The position numbers and the translations under genes are program-made. A DNA stretch of 64,000 nt. Origin: Pseudorhodobacter antarcticus. GTDB lineage: Bacteria; Pseudomonadota; Alphaproteobacteria; Rhodobacterales; Rhodobacteraceae. This document shows, in pieces, positions 1 to 8,556 of this stretch; the first letter of the stretch is position 1; each line of letters starts with the position of its first letter. The DNA lies in the NCBI GenBank assembly GCA_945862435.1, contig CAMAXX010000009.1, positions 1-64,000 of the forward strand. The letters run 5' to 3'. The notes under the pieces were generated by a model that was not told where the DNA came from, made no database searches, and saw nothing but the letters and a program-made list of their open reading frames with translations.

Positions 1-303
1 CTATGGCGATAAACGCACCCGTAATACACGGCTCGGACCCGGGGGCGGTACCCGGCGACTCCACCAATATTCCCTTTCATTTGGGGCGTGTGGGGTCGAA
101 ATAGGATCGACGAACGTCTAAAGGGGCCAGCTTTCGCTCGGTGAGCCACCACCGTTATCGGTGCAAAACGTACAGTTGCAAATGACAACCGTGCTCCGGC
201 AATGGCTTTGGCTGCGTAAGCAGTTAAGTCGCCGAAACTAAGTCCTTGCGCTTAGCCGCGTAAGGCGGGGCCCGCCAGAGCCTGGCAACAGAATCTGGCA
301 CTA
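1..303 (+). ncRNA. ssrA: tmRNA (ssrA), circularly permuted two-piece form, 5' end outside window
   Basis: Rescues ribosomes stalled on broken mRNA and adds a degradation tag. The acceptor piece comes first and ends in encoded CCA at 64-66; the coding piece begins at about 92. Bases 92-98 (GGGGTCG) pair fully (one G-U) with 56-62 (CGACTCC), which re-forms the acceptor stem across the two pieces, the hallmark of the permuted alphaproteobacterial gene. Bases 67-91 are the spacer removed on processing. The tag frame is at 178-219. A hairpin GCCAGA/TCTGGC (about 274-299) closes the 3' side of the coding piece. The 5' start of the acceptor piece lies before base 1, and the 3' end near 303 is estimated. 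Confidence 0.93.
178..219 (+). other. tmRNA proteolysis-tag reading frame
   Basis: Starting from the GCA resume codon the frame reads ANDNRAPAMALAA and then TAA. With the alanine carried by the tmRNA itself, the added tag is A plus these 13 residues. The ANDN start and the ALAA end match known tags; in the family the last residues are read by ClpX and the N-terminal part by the alpha-type SspB, which is encoded at 3608-4060. Confidence 0.92.
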
Positions 304-400
304 ATTCCCCTATTCCTAAGGCTCTGGCAAAACATCATGCTTCAGAGCAGGCCCGCAGAAACGGGAACTCACTTTCCCGATGGCGCGATGGCTGAAACAA

Positions 401-552
401 GGGGGCTTTGCGCCCCCCAGCGCGTAAAGCACGCGCTTCCCCCCGCAGGATATTTTTAGAGTTAGGAAGCAAGCAGGGTGTCTTACTGTTCCTAACTCCG
501 CAAATATCCACGGGGGGTGAGCGAAGCGAGGGGGGCAGTCAGCCCCCCTTTT
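401..552. repeat. Head-to-head pair of intergenic repeats between convergent ssrA and the nucleosidase gene
   Basis: Two copies of one element face away from each other. The left copy, read on the minus strand, runs from about 470 to 401 (TTCCTAACTC, AAATATCC, G-run, then a hairpin GGGGGC-TTTGC-GCCCCC). The right copy runs from about 488 to 549 (TTCCTAACTCC, AAATATCC, G-run, hairpin GGGGGG-CAGTCA-CCCCCC-like followed by TTTT). The same core occurs near 23445, 33160 and 55793. The position between convergent transcription units suggests a two-way terminator. Confidence 0.7.
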
Positions 553-1093
553 ACAGTTCCAGCGCCACGCGCGCCAAAAAGGCATCTTGCGCATGGCGCA
601 GCGCCTGACGCCAATCGGTTGGGGCCGCGCCATCGGCATTATCGGAAATAAACTTGAACGCGCGCAGCGGGATTTGCGCAGCGCGGCACAGCTTGGCGAT
701 GGCATAAAGCTCCATATCAACAAGATCGCAGGGCATCTCGGGCGCGCTCGCGGCAAAGCTGTCCCCCGTTCCGCACACCAAAGGGGCTGAGGAAAACCGG
801 ATCTCGGCGCTATCGTCCTCAAACGGGGTGGCGCCCAAGGGCACACCCAGCGCACGCACATCCATATCGCGCTGCACGGTGGCCCCAACCTCGATCAACC
901 CTTGCAGGCCCTTGGTTACAGCCCCCGCCGTGCCAAAATTGATCGCTATATCAGGGCGATGGGCAGCCAGCGCCAGCGCGGTGCGCCACGCGGCATTCAC
1001 TTTGCCAATGCCAGTGTGGACAAGGATCATGCCCTGCGGCGCGGTGGCCATTTCTTCGGGCATGGCAACAAACATCAAAATGTTAGGCATCAT
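551..1093 (-). CDS. Short MTA/SAH nucleosidase-like protein (phosphorylase superfamily)
   Basis: A 180-residue member of the purine nucleoside phosphorylase/nucleosidase superfamily, probably hydrolysing 5'-methylthioadenosine or S-adenosylhomocysteine in the cytoplasm. The glycine-rich start (HTGIGKVNA, residues about 27-35), the VDMELYAIA segment (about 126-134) that in the family contacts the ribose, and FKFISDNADG (about 146-155), whose Asp matches the catalytic acid, support this. It is some 50 residues shorter than Pfs/MtnN of enterobacteria, so substrate is not certain. Two ATGs in a row (1093, 1090) follow AAGGGGGAC; they overlap the end of the RHH gene by 11 bases, so the two are translationally coupled and belong to the fumC transcription unit. 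Confidence 0.75.
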   Translation of the reverse strand: MMPNILMFVAMPEEMATAPQGMILVHTGIGKVNAAWRTALALAAHRPDIAINFGTAGAVTKGLQGLIEVGATVQRDMDVRALGVPLGATPFEDDSAEIRFSSAPLVCGTGDSFAASAPEMPCDLVDMELYAIAKLCRAAQIPLRAFKFISDNADGAAPTDWRQALRHAQDAFLARVALEL

Positions 1094-1304
1094 GTCCCCC
1101 TTGCAACGCCCGCAAAATCGCCACGCGGATAGCCGAGGCTAGCCCGACATCGCCGCGCGCCTCATCCATTTCTGCCGCCAGCGCATTGACCGATAGGCCG
1201 CGCTGTACCGCCAAGTCCTGAAAGGCCGCCCAGAATTCAGGCTCTAACGTCACCGACGTGCGGTGCCCGCGCAGGGTAAGGGAATGTTTTTGCGGCCCGC
1301 TCAT
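1083..1304 (-). CDS. Ribbon-helix-helix domain protein
   Basis: A 73-residue protein with the short form of the ribbon-helix-helix fold: a beta strand (about residues 7-18, SLTLRGHRTSVTL) followed by a helix with the EFWAAFQDLA and LSVNALAAE pattern. Small RHH proteins of this type are common in alphaproteobacteria and are presumed DNA-binding; some databases attach unrelated enzyme names to them. It begins inside the stop of the DUF4169 gene (ATGA overlap at 1301-1304) and overlaps the downstream nucleosidase gene, so all three are likely made from the fumC message. The target DNA is unknown. Confidence 0.75.
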   Translation of the reverse strand: MSGPQKHSLTLRGHRTSVTLEPEFWAAFQDLAVQRGLSVNALAAEMDEARGDVGLASAIRVAILRALQGGHDA

Positions 1305-1480
1305 GGCACCTCGCGCTTATGCGCGTCAAGCTGCGCCTTCGCCTTTTCGGTTTGCGCTTTCTCGGCGGCCTTCTCGGCGCCGCTGCGGCCAAACTTGGCG
1401 GCATTCTCATCGCCCTGCGCGCGCGCCTTGGCGCGGGTTGCCGCCCTTTTCGCCGCACGCAGGTTGATGATGTCTGCCAT
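1301..1480 (-). CDS. DUF4169 family small protein
   Basis: A 59-residue, strongly basic and Ala/Lys-rich protein beginning MADIINLRAAKRAATRAKA and ending KREVP. The start MADIINLR with following Lys/Arg-rich helix and the DENAAKFGRS segment (residues 24-33) are typical of the DUF4169 family, which occurs next to fumC in many Rhodobacterales. No function is established; composition suggests one long charged helix, perhaps RNA- or protein-binding. Start ATG at 1480 lies 11 bases after the fumC stop, and the stop overlaps the ATG of the RHH gene. It is below the usual length cut-off for gene calling, but its frame shows clean coding character and correct coupling on both sides. Confidence 0.8.
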   Translation of the reverse strand: MADIINLRAAKRAATRAKARAQGDENAAKFGRSGAEKAAEKAQTEKAKAQLDAHKREVP

Positions 1481-1491
1481 GGCCCCCCCGA

Positions 1492-2886
1492 TCAGCCCTT
1501 GGGCCCGATCATGTCTTCGGGACGCACCACGCGATCGAACGTCTCGCCATCGACATATCCCAGCGCAATCGCCTCTTCGCGCAGCGTTGTGCCATTTTTG
1601 TGCGCAGTCTTTGCCACTTTGGTCGCAGCATCATAGCCAATGGTGGGGGCCAGCGCGGTCACCAGCATCAGGCTTTCCTTCATTAGTTTGTCAATCCGCG
1701 CCACATTCGCCTGTGTGCCCACCACCATATTATCGGTAAAGGACCCTGCCGCATCGCCCAAAAGCTGCATCGATTGCAACACGTTATAGGCCATGACTGG
1801 GTTATAGACGTTCAACTCAAAATGCCCTTGGCTGCCTGCAAAGCCCACAGCCGCATCATTGCCCATCACCTGCACGCAGACCATCGTCAGCGCCTCGGCC
1901 TGTGTCGGGTTCACCTTGCCAGGCATTATCGAAGATCCCGGTTCGTTTTCTGGCAGGATCAATTCGCCAAGGCCAGAACGCGGGCCAGAGCCCAGCAGCC
2001 GCATATCATTGGCAATTTTGAACAGGCTGACGGCCACTGTTTTCAAGGCGCCCGAAAACATCACCATTGCATCGTGGGCAGCGAGTGCTTCGAATTTATT
2101 TGGGGCTGTGACAAAGGGCAACCCCGATATAGCGGCAATCTCGTCGGCCACGCGCACATCCCATCCGGCACGCGTGTTCAACCCCGTGCCGACCGCCGTG
2201 CCACCTTGAGCCAGTTCGTAAATCTCGGGCAAAATCTTTTTCACCCGCATGATCCCTTGCGCGACTTGGTGGGCATAACCACCAAATTCTTGTCCCAGCG
2301 TAAGGGGGGTTGCATCCTGAGTGTGGGTGCGACCAATTTTGATAATATCCTTGAATTCCGCCGATTTGGCCGCCAAAGCCGCTTGCAGCTTTTCAAGCCC
2401 TGGCAGCAAAACATCGCGCGCCATCATGCCAATGGCGACATGCATCGCAGTTGGAAAAGTATCGTTGGACGATTGTCCCATATTCACATGATCATTGGGA
2501 TGCACCGGTTTCTTGCTGCCCATTTCGCCGCCCAGCATTTCAATGGCGCGATTCGAAATCACTTCATTCGCGTTCATGTTGCTTTGCGTGCCCGACCCCG
2601 TTTGCCAGACCACCAGCGGAAAATTATCGTCAAATTTGCCGTCAATCACTTCGCCTGCCGCCGATGCAATCACCTCGCCCAAAGCCTTATCAATATCGCC
2701 TTGCTCAATGTTGACCAGCGCGCAGGCCTTTTTAATCACGCCAAGCGCGCGGATGATGGCAACGGGCTGACGTTCCCAACCGATGGGAAAGTTTATGATG
2801 CTGCGCTGGGTTTGCGCGCCCCAGTATTTATCGGCGGGAACGTCCAGCGGGCCAAAGCTGTCAGTCTCGACGCGGTAATGGGTCAT
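1492..2886 (-). CDS. fumC: Class II fumarate hydratase
   Basis: Interconverts fumarate and L-malate in the TCA cycle; iron-independent homotetramer. The 464-residue length fits the family. It shows the N-terminal [15 protein letters not shown], the [12 protein letters not shown] and [11 protein letters not shown] active-site segments, and the superfamily signature [11 protein letters not shown] near residue 315. Start chosen at ATG 2886, preceded by AGGAGG at good spacing, rather than the in-frame TTG two codons earlier. It is the first gene of a minus-strand unit with DUF4169, RHH and nucleosidase genes. Confidence 0.97.
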   Translation of the reverse strand: MTHYRVETDSFGPLDVPADKYWGAQTQRSIINFPIGWERQPVAIIRALGVIKKACALVNIEQGDIDKALGEVIASAAGEVIDGKFDDNFPLVVWQTGSGTQSNMNANEVISNRAIEMLGGEMGSKKPVHPNDHVNMGQSSNDTFPTAMHVAIGMMARDVLLPGLEKLQAALAAKSAEFKDIIKIGRTHTQDATPLTLGQEFGGYAHQVAQGIMRVKKILPEIYELAQGGTAVGTGLNTRAGWDVRVADEIAAISGLPFVTAPNKFEALAAHDAMVMFSGALKTVAVSLFKIANDMRLLGSGPRSGLGELILPENEPGSSIMPGKVNPTQAEALTMVCVQVMGNDAAVGFAGSQGHFELNVYNPVMAYNVLQSMQLLGDAAGSFTDNMVVGTQANVARIDKLMKESLMLVTALAPTIGYDAATKVAKTAHKNGTTLREEAIALGYVDGETFDRVVRPEDMIGPKG

Positions 2887-2974
2887 GTGCAAGCCTCCTG
2901 TTACTGGGGCCTGCCTTAGACCAAATGCACGGAAAACTCAACGGTATACATCTGCATACCAACAGGAAATTGCG

Positions 2975-3541
2975 TTAAATTTCTCTGGCCCGTTTGATGA
3001 CATAAACCCGCGCAGGCGGCACGTTCGCCCAAACTTTGCGGCCTTTTATGGCCACAAGCCCAAGCTTTTCCATGATATGCGACGCGATGGGCGGCTTTGA
3101 CCCATAGGTAAATTGCCGCATCTCGCCGCCCTTGCGCAGCACAGTAAAGGCAGCGACCAAAATTGCCTCGACAACAGGATCGGGCATAGACAGCAGCGGC
3201 AGGCCAGACACAACCGCCGCCACGCTGCCCGCAGGCGCAAAACTTGGCGCCTCTTGCGCGCCCGCACGGTGCACTGTCACGCCTGCAAATTCGGTCTGCA
3301 AATGGCGCGCAAAATCGGCGCTCATCTCGATAAGCGTCAAATCTTGGGGGGGCACACCCGCGGCCAAAATCCCCCGCGTCAGTTGCCCTGTCCCTGGCCC
3401 AAATTCAACCACTGGCCCCGTTGTCGGGCCAAAACCCACTGCCATTGCGCGCGCCAAATACCGCGACGAGGGCGAGACCGCCGCCACTTGAAACGGCGTA
3501 GCCAAAAACTCGCGCGCGAATAGAATAAAATCTTGGGCCAT
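2975..3541 (-). CDS. PmtA-type phospholipid N-methyltransferase-like protein
   Basis: A 188-residue class I SAM-dependent methyltransferase. The SAM-binding loop VEFGPGTGQLT lies at about residues 44-54, followed by the acidic end of the next strand (LIEMS) and a VVSGLPLLSM segment in the motif IV region, all as in COG3963 phospholipid N-methyltransferases (Sinorhizobium PmtA type), which convert phosphatidylethanolamine stepwise to phosphatidylcholine. N-terminal FAREFLATPFQVAAVSPSS is also typical. Start ATG 3541 has AAAGGA six bases upstream; a TTG-type upstream extension of 12 codons lacks such a site. Stand-alone gene between fumC and sspB. Substrate is inferred from family only; other small-molecule methyltransferases share the fold. 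Confidence 0.7.
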   Translation of the reverse strand: MAQDFILFAREFLATPFQVAAVSPSSRYLARAMAVGFGPTTGPVVEFGPGTGQLTRGILAAGVPPQDLTLIEMSADFARHLQTEFAGVTVHRAGAQEAPSFAPAGSVAAVVSGLPLLSMPDPVVEAILVAAFTVLRKGGEMRQFTYGSKPPIASHIMEKLGLVAIKGRKVWANVPPARVYVIKRAREI

Positions 3542-3607
3542 GGTCAATCCTTTACTAAAAACAGATGTTTGGCACACGTTCGGCGATTAATGTTTCAACC
3601 GCGTGAC

Positions 3608-4060
3608 TTATTTGCGAAACTTATCTAACCGCACAATCTGCGCCTCGCCTTTTGGCGGGGGCGGCGGGTCGTCTTCGGGGGCCTCGTCTTCGTCTTCATC
3701 CTCACTGGGATTGGTTTCAAACTTCAGCCCAAACTCGACCGACGGGTCAACAAACGTGCGCACAGCATCAAACGGCACGGCAATGTTTTCGGGGTTATTG
3801 CCGAAATTCAGCGTCACCGAAAATCCGTCATCCGTCACAGTTAGGTCTTCAAACCAATGTTGCAGCACCAGCGTCATCTCATCTGGATAGCGGTCATGCA
3901 GCCATTTAGCCATTTTCACGTCCGAGATGCCCGTATCGAACGTGATAAAGAAATGGTGATCGCCTGGCAGGCCATTTTTGGCCACATCGGACAAAACCGC
4001 TTGGATCAGACCCCGCATGGCGCGGTGCATCAAGTTGCCGTAGTCAATCGTTTTTGCCAT
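3608..4060 (-). CDS. sspB: ClpXP adaptor SspB, alphaproteobacterial type
   Basis: A 150-residue adaptor that binds ssrA-tagged proteins and tethers them to ClpX. The first 110 residues (MAKTIDYGNLMHRAMRGL at the start, then GLPGDHHFFITFDT, LVLQHWFEDLTV and FDAVRTFVDPSVEFGL) form the tag-binding domain of the alpha-type SspB. An acidic and proline-rich linker (about residues 115-136, DEDEDEAPEDDPPPPP) precedes the C-terminal EAQIVRLDKFRK tail, matching the ClpX-docking tail of SspB proteins. Start ATG 4060 follows GGGAGG; an upstream ATG (4087) has no such site. The tmRNA whose tag it reads is 3.3 kb away. Confidence 0.92.
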   Translation of the reverse strand: MAKTIDYGNLMHRAMRGLIQAVLSDVAKNGLPGDHHFFITFDTGISDVKMAKWLHDRYPDEMTLVLQHWFEDLTVTDDGFSVTLNFGNNPENIAVPFDAVRTFVDPSVEFGLKFETNPSEDEDEDEAPEDDPPPPPKGEAQIVRLDKFRK

Positions 4061-4126
4061 GCTGCCTCCCCAAAAAACTGTTAACACACCTTAAGCGAAT
4101 TGCGGCGGTTGAAAAGAGGGGGCAGC

Positions 4127-5380
4127 CTAGAAAGCAAGGCTTAAAGCAGAAACTGCGCTACAAATAACCAAAACCCAAGGTAGCGCCCAGTGCAAGCGTA
4201 GCAAAAGCATGCCCGCCAACAAGGCAAGGCCCATGGGCAGCAGGCGCAACGTGGCAAAATCGGGCAGCAATGGCTGCAATGGGCCAATTTGGACAGTGAT
4301 GGTTGCGCCAAACAGCACATGCAGCCCAAACCACAGCGACAAATGCGCAATCACCCCAACCACTGCGGCCATAATGCCCGACAGCGCCGCCGCGGCGCGC
4401 GGGACGTTTTGCAGATGCGCAATCCACGGCGCGCCTGCAAAAATCCACAAAAAACAAGGCGCAAACGTCATCCAAAGTGTGATGACGGCTGCGGCCAGCG
4501 CCAGCCCCATGCCCCCCTGTTTATAAGCGGCGACGTAGGCCACAAATTCCGTCACCAATATCAACGGCCCAGGCGTGGTTTCGGCCAAGGCAAGCGCGTC
4601 TAGCATTTGCTTTGCTGTCATCCAACCGCGCGTGACAACCACTTCGGATGCCATCCACGACAGCACTGCATAGGCCCCGCCAAAGGTCAGCATCGCCAGT
4701 TTGGAAAAGAACAGCGCGATATCGGCCAAAATCTGCGGTGCAAAGGCCACAACCCCCGCCAGCGGGATCAGCCAAACCGCCCCCCAAATCAGCGCCGCAA
4801 TCAGGCTTTCCCGTATAGGCAGGGCTGCGGCAATCGCAGGGGCGGGCGGGGCGGGCTGGCGCAGCAATGCCAGACCCAGCAGGGCAGCCGCGATAATCAC
4901 CGCGGGAAAAGGCAGATGAAACAAATACAGCGCGGCAAAGGCGGCAATGGCAATGCCCAGATGCGCGCGCGCCTTTAGTGCCCGTTTTGACAGGCGCAGC
5001 AGCGCCTCGATCACCACCGCCAGCACCGCCGCCTGCACGCCCACAAACAGCGCCGTCACCAGCGGCAGCGTGCCAAAGGACGCATAAACCATTGCCAACG
5101 CCAGCACCAATGCAGCGCCCGGCAGCACGAACAGCCCGCCCGAGATTAGCCCGCCAATCACCCCGGCTTTGCGCCAGCCAATCCACGTGGCCAGTTGCAT
5201 CGCCTCTGGCCCTGGCAGCAGCATGCAAAACGACAGGGCCGACAAGTATTCCTGTTCGGACACCCATTTGCGCGCCTCGACCACCTCGCGGTGCATCAGT
5301 GCAATCTGCGCCGCTGGCCCGCCAAAGGATAAAACGCCAATGCGGGAAAAGACGCGGGTTAGGTCACGCAGATCGCTCAT
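4127..5380 (-). CDS. chrA: Chromate transporter ChrA (two-domain form)
   Basis: A 417-residue inner-membrane protein with two related CHR halves and about ten hydrophobic segments. The N-terminal half starts RIGVLSFGGPAAQIALMHREVV and holds the LPGPEAMQLATWIGW motif (about residues 54-68); the C-terminal half repeats the pattern (LAMLTFGGAYAVLSW, then ETTPGPLILVTEFVAY). Length and duplication fit the long-chain CHR family, members of which expel chromate by proton exchange; others of the family have no proven role. The ATG overlaps the lpxB stop (ATGA), so it is read as the last gene of the lipid A unit, an unexpected partner. Confidence 0.9.
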   Translation of the reverse strand: MSDLRDLTRVFSRIGVLSFGGPAAQIALMHREVVEARKWVSEQEYLSALSFCMLLPGPEAMQLATWIGWRKAGVIGGLISGGLFVLPGAALVLALAMVYASFGTLPLVTALFVGVQAAVLAVVIEALLRLSKRALKARAHLGIAIAAFAALYLFHLPFPAVIIAAALLGLALLRQPAPPAPAIAAALPIRESLIAALIWGAVWLIPLAGVVAFAPQILADIALFFSKLAMLTFGGAYAVLSWMASEVVVTRGWMTAKQMLDALALAETTPGPLILVTEFVAYVAAYKQGGMGLALAAAVITLWMTFAPCFLWIFAGAPWIAHLQNVPRAAAALSGIMAAVVGVIAHLSLWFGLHVLFGATITVQIGPLQPLLPDFATLRLLPMGLALLAGMLLLRLHWALPWVLVICSAVSALSLAF

Positions 5381-6501
5381 AATGCCCCCAGCACAGATTT
5401 CGCGGCACGCAGCGCAGGCGGCTCTCCCCCCCGCCCAAGACGCAGCATCGTCACAGCCATCGCGGCGTTTTGCGCCGCAGGATCATCCAGCAGCGCCAAC
5501 AGCGCGGGCGCGATCTTTTCTGGCGTGCAGTTTTTGCCAATAAATTCGGGCACGCGGCGGGTTTCAGATACCAAATTCACCAGCGTAACCGTGTCCACCA
5601 GCGCCGCGCGTGCCATCAGCCACAGCGTCAGGCGGTTCATGTCATAGGCAATGACCATGGGGCAGCTATTAGCCGCCAGTTCCAGCGACACTGTGCCCGA
5701 TGCCGCCAACGCTACATCCGCCGCGGCAAAGGCCCCACGTTTTTGCGCCGCATCCGTGATAATCTGCGGCACAATCGGCCAATCGGCGGTAAGTTCCGCC
5801 ACCAAATCAGCCACCCCCCGCACCGTGGGCAGCGCCACGCGCGCGTTGGGATGTTGCGCTTTAACCAGCCCCAAAACCTGCCCAAAAATCGGCGCAAGGC
5901 GGGTGACTTCTTCTCTGCGCGATCCGGGCAGGCACAGGATCAGCGGGCCATCCCCTGCAAAGGCTTGTGCCTCGTCCGCGCTGGCAACAGGTTCAGACAC
6001 CACAGGATGGCCCACAAAATCGCAGCTCATCCCCGCGCCCTGCATCAAGGGTGGCTCGAACGGCAGCAGCGCCAACACATGGTCAATCACCCGCGCCATT
6101 TTCACCGACCGCTTTGGCCGCCACGCCCAAACCGATGGCGCAACATAATGGATTGTGCGCAGGTCTGGAGTGGCGGCTTTCACCAGCCCCGCCACGCGCA
6201 AACAAAAATCGGGGCTATCAATGGTGATCAGCGCATTAGGGGCAAACGCCAGCGCCGCCGCCGACGTCTGCGCAATACGGCGTTTCAGCGCGCGGTACTT
6301 GGGCAAAACCTCGATGATCCCCATCACCGACAGCTCTTCCATCGGGAACAGGCTGACCAGCCCCTGCGCCTGCATAAGCGCCCCGCCAACCCCCGCAAAG
6401 CGCGCGTCAGGGTGCAGCGTGCGCAATGCACCCATCAATGCAGCCCCCAAACGATCACCCGAAGGCTCGCCCGCGACGATGAAAAAACTTAGCGCGCCCA
6501 T
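5377..6501 (-). CDS. lpxB: Lipid-A-disaccharide synthase
   Basis: Glycosyltransferase family 19 enzyme joining UDP-2,3-diacylglucosamine to lipid X to form the lipid A disaccharide at the inner face of the cytoplasmic membrane. The 374-residue protein shows the N-terminal VAGEPSGDRLGA, FAGVGGALM, the YVAPSVWAW segment (about residues 138-146), LCLPGSRREEV and the C-terminal ASGTVSLELA donor-binding region, all typical. Its start overlaps the lpxI stop by 13 bases and its stop overlaps the chrA start, so translation is coupled on both sides. Confidence 0.96.
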   Translation of the reverse strand: MGALSFFIVAGEPSGDRLGAALMGALRTLHPDARFAGVGGALMQAQGLVSLFPMEELSVMGIIEVLPKYRALKRRIAQTSAAALAFAPNALITIDSPDFCLRVAGLVKAATPDLRTIHYVAPSVWAWRPKRSVKMARVIDHVLALLPFEPPLMQGAGMSCDFVGHPVVSEPVASADEAQAFAGDGPLILCLPGSRREEVTRLAPIFGQVLGLVKAQHPNARVALPTVRGVADLVAELTADWPIVPQIITDAAQKRGAFAAADVALAASGTVSLELAANSCPMVIAYDMNRLTLWLMARAALVDTVTLVNLVSETRRVPEFIGKNCTPEKIAPALLALLDDPAAQNAAMAVTMLRLGRGGEPPALRAAKSVLGAL

Positions 6502-7298
6502 AGGGTTAGGCCTGCGGCATTTGCAGCGGCTTGCATGTTTGGCAGATCAAGGCAAATCACATCGCCCGCGCGCCAAACAATCGCGCCCAGGCTCGCACGA
6601 GCGGCATTGGCCACAGTCGCGGGGCCAAGCGTGGGCAGATCAATGCGCAGGTCTTGGCCCAGCTTGGCCGATTTGTAGAAAACCCCGCGCGCAGCAGGGC
6701 GCAGATCGCCAAGGGCGCAAACGCTGGCCAGCATCGCATCGGTACCAGAAATCACCTCAACCGCCAAACACAGCCCGCCCGCCACAACGCAGCCCTGCCC
6801 CACATCAACCGCCCCCAATGCCGCAACAATGGCTTCGGCGCGCGCGCCGTCGCTTTGCATATCCGCAGTCAGCTCCCCCGCATAGACACCAGCCGCAGGG
6901 ATCAGTGCAGGCGCAATATCGGCCACGCCCTGCACAGCAAACCCCGCCTCTTCAAAAATACCAATCACCGCGCGCAACGCCCCGTCATCGCCCTGCCCCA
7001 TCGCCGCCAACAGGCGCGGCACCATCTGCGCCGTGGAGGGGTCAAACAAACTGGGGTCAAGACGCGGACGGCGCACCGCCCCCGCAAAACAAACCTGCGT
7101 GATGCCGCAATTTTCCAATTCGCGCAGAAACAGCGCAAGCCGTTCAAGGCGAAACGTAATATCCACCGCCACGCCACCCGGCGCAAAGCCGTCCAGCGCG
7201 CAGATCAGCGGGCGGGTCGGCAATGCCGCTAGCACTGCAGCAGGCAGCGCCCCCTTCCCCGCGATCAGCGCCAGCCCAGACAGTTTTGCACCGCTCAT
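6489..7298 (-). CDS. lpxI: UDP-2,3-diacylglucosamine diphosphatase LpxI
   Basis: Hydrolyses UDP-2,3-diacylglucosamine to lipid X and UMP; the alphaproteobacterial replacement of LpxH. The 269-residue sequence carries the N-terminal ALIAGKGALPAAVL, the central FAGAVRRPRLDPSLF (about residues 70-84) and the C-terminal KSAKLGQDLRIDLPTLGPATV signature of the DUF1009/LpxI family. ATG at 7298 overlaps the lpxA stop (ATGA). The gene order lpxA-lpxI-lpxB is usual in alphaproteobacteria. Confidence 0.95.
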   Translation of the reverse strand: MSGAKLSGLALIAGKGALPAAVLAALPTRPLICALDGFAPGGVAVDITFRLERLALFLRELENCGITQVCFAGAVRRPRLDPSLFDPSTAQMVPRLLAAMGQGDDGALRAVIGIFEEAGFAVQGVADIAPALIPAAGVYAGELTADMQSDGARAEAIVAALGAVDVGQGCVVAGGLCLAVEVISGTDAMLASVCALGDLRPAARGVFYKSAKLGQDLRIDLPTLGPATVANAARASLGAIVWRAGDVICLDLPNMQAAANAAGLTLWAR

Positions 7299-8092
7299 TT
7301 CGGCCCAAGGAAAGATCGGTCAGATTGCGATAAGATAAACTCGACAACCTCGCGCACCTGCGCGGACGGTGCGTTTTCCACCAACGCGCGGGCACGTTCC
7401 ACAAAACTGCCACTCCCGCCCGCCAACGCCGTATAGGCCGCGCGCAGGGCAGAAATCTCAGTGCGGTCCAAACCGCGCCGCTTTAGCCCCACCAAATTCA
7501 GCCCATCCAACGTCCCGCGCGGCCCTTGAACAAGGCCATAGGGAATCACATCATTGGTCACCATCGTCAGCGCGCCAATCATCGCACCATGACCAATACG
7601 CACGAATTGATGAATGCCCGACAGCCCGCCAATCACCACATCGTCCCCGATCACGCAATGCCCAGCGATTGCAACCTGATTGGCCAGCACAATGCGGTTG
7701 CCAAGCTGCGCGTCATGGCCCACATGCGCGCCTGTCATAATCAGGCACTCATCGCCCACGCGGGTTACCCCACCGCCGCCCGTCGTGCCCGTGTTCAACG
7801 TGGCCCCTTCGCGGATACGGCAGCGCGCGCCCACAATAAGGCGCGTCCGCTCGCCCTGATACTTCAAATCCTGCGGAATTTCGCCCACGCAAGCATAGGG
7901 GAAAATCACCGATCCATCGCCAACATCCGTCCAGCCTGTCACCACGGCATGTGACTTTACAAGCACGTCCGCACCAAGGCGCACTTCGGCGCCGACGATG
8001 GAAAACGGGCCAATTTGGCAACGCGGGCCAACCTGCGCGCCTGGCTCGATCACCGCAGAAGGATGGATTGTGGCGTCACGCGAAATCGTCAT
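7295..8092 (-). CDS. lpxA: UDP-N-acetylglucosamine O-acyltransferase
   Basis: Catalyses the first step of lipid A synthesis, transfer of a 3-hydroxyacyl chain from ACP to UDP-GlcNAc. The 265-residue protein has the left-handed beta-helix hexapeptide pattern from about residue 8 to 190 (for example [17 protein letters not shown]), the catalytic-His region [12 protein letters not shown] (near residue 120), and the C-terminal helical part including [19 protein letters not shown]. Start overlaps the fabZ stop (ATGA at 8089-8092). Confidence 0.96.
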   Translation of the reverse strand: MTISRDATIHPSAVIEPGAQVGPRCQIGPFSIVGAEVRLGADVLVKSHAVVTGWTDVGDGSVIFPYACVGEIPQDLKYQGERTRLIVGARCRIREGATLNTGTTGGGGVTRVGDECLIMTGAHVGHDAQLGNRIVLANQVAIAGHCVIGDDVVIGGLSGIHQFVRIGHGAMIGALTMVTNDVIPYGLVQGPRGTLDGLNLVGLKRRGLDRTEISALRAAYTALAGGSGSFVERARALVENAPSAQVREVVEFILSQSDRSFLGPK

Positions 8093-8556
8093 GCTTTGGG
8101 CACATCAAACATAGCCATAAACTCGGCTTCGCAGGCCAACTCGCCTTCGACCATCGCACGGCCTTCAAATTTCCACACGCGCCCGCCGCCCCGCAGCGCG
8201 CGCACATGCAGTTCCATCACATCGCCCGGAACAACCTTGCGGCGAAACTTAACCTTATCTACACCCATAAAGAAAACTGTGGCGTTCCTATCGACCAAAT
8301 CCATCGACAGACCCACCAAAATTCCCGATGTTTGCGCCATGGCTTCCACAATCATCACGCCAGGAAAAATGGGCATATTCGGGAAATGGCCCTGAAATTG
8401 CGGCTCGTTAAAGGTGACGTTCTTAACGCCCACGCAGCTTTCATTCACGATGATGTCGCGCACTTTATCTACCAATAAAAATGGATAGCGATGCGGAATA
8501 ATACGTTGGATCAGGGCCAAATCGGCGGTCAGAACTGCGGGTATAACTTCGGCCAT
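8089..8556 (-). CDS. fabZ: 3-hydroxyacyl-[ACP] dehydratase FabZ
   Basis: Dehydrates 3-hydroxyacyl-ACP in fatty-acid elongation; its substrate is shared with LpxA, which explains the tight coupling. The 155-residue protein has the catalytic His in [12 protein letters not shown] (His22) and the hot-dog helix region [20 protein letters not shown] with its Glu. Start ATG 8556 has GGAGAGG upstream; a longer frame to 8631 lacks a ribosome binding site and would add 25 residues foreign to the family. In many relatives lpxD sits just upstream; here an 87-base gap separates it from skp. Confidence 0.95.
   Translation of the reverse strand: MAEVIPAVLTADLALIQRIIPHRYPFLLVDKVRDIIVNESCVGVKNVTFNEPQFQGHFPNMPIFPGVMIVEAMAQTSGILVGLSMDLVDRNATVFFMGVDKVKFRRKVVPGDVMELHVRALRGGGRVWKFEGRAMVEGELACEAEFMAMFDVPKA

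Noticed and set aside
1774..2919. Long plus-strand frame of 381 codons opposite fumC
   Set aside because: Antisense shadow; fumC is complete and conserved in the other strand.
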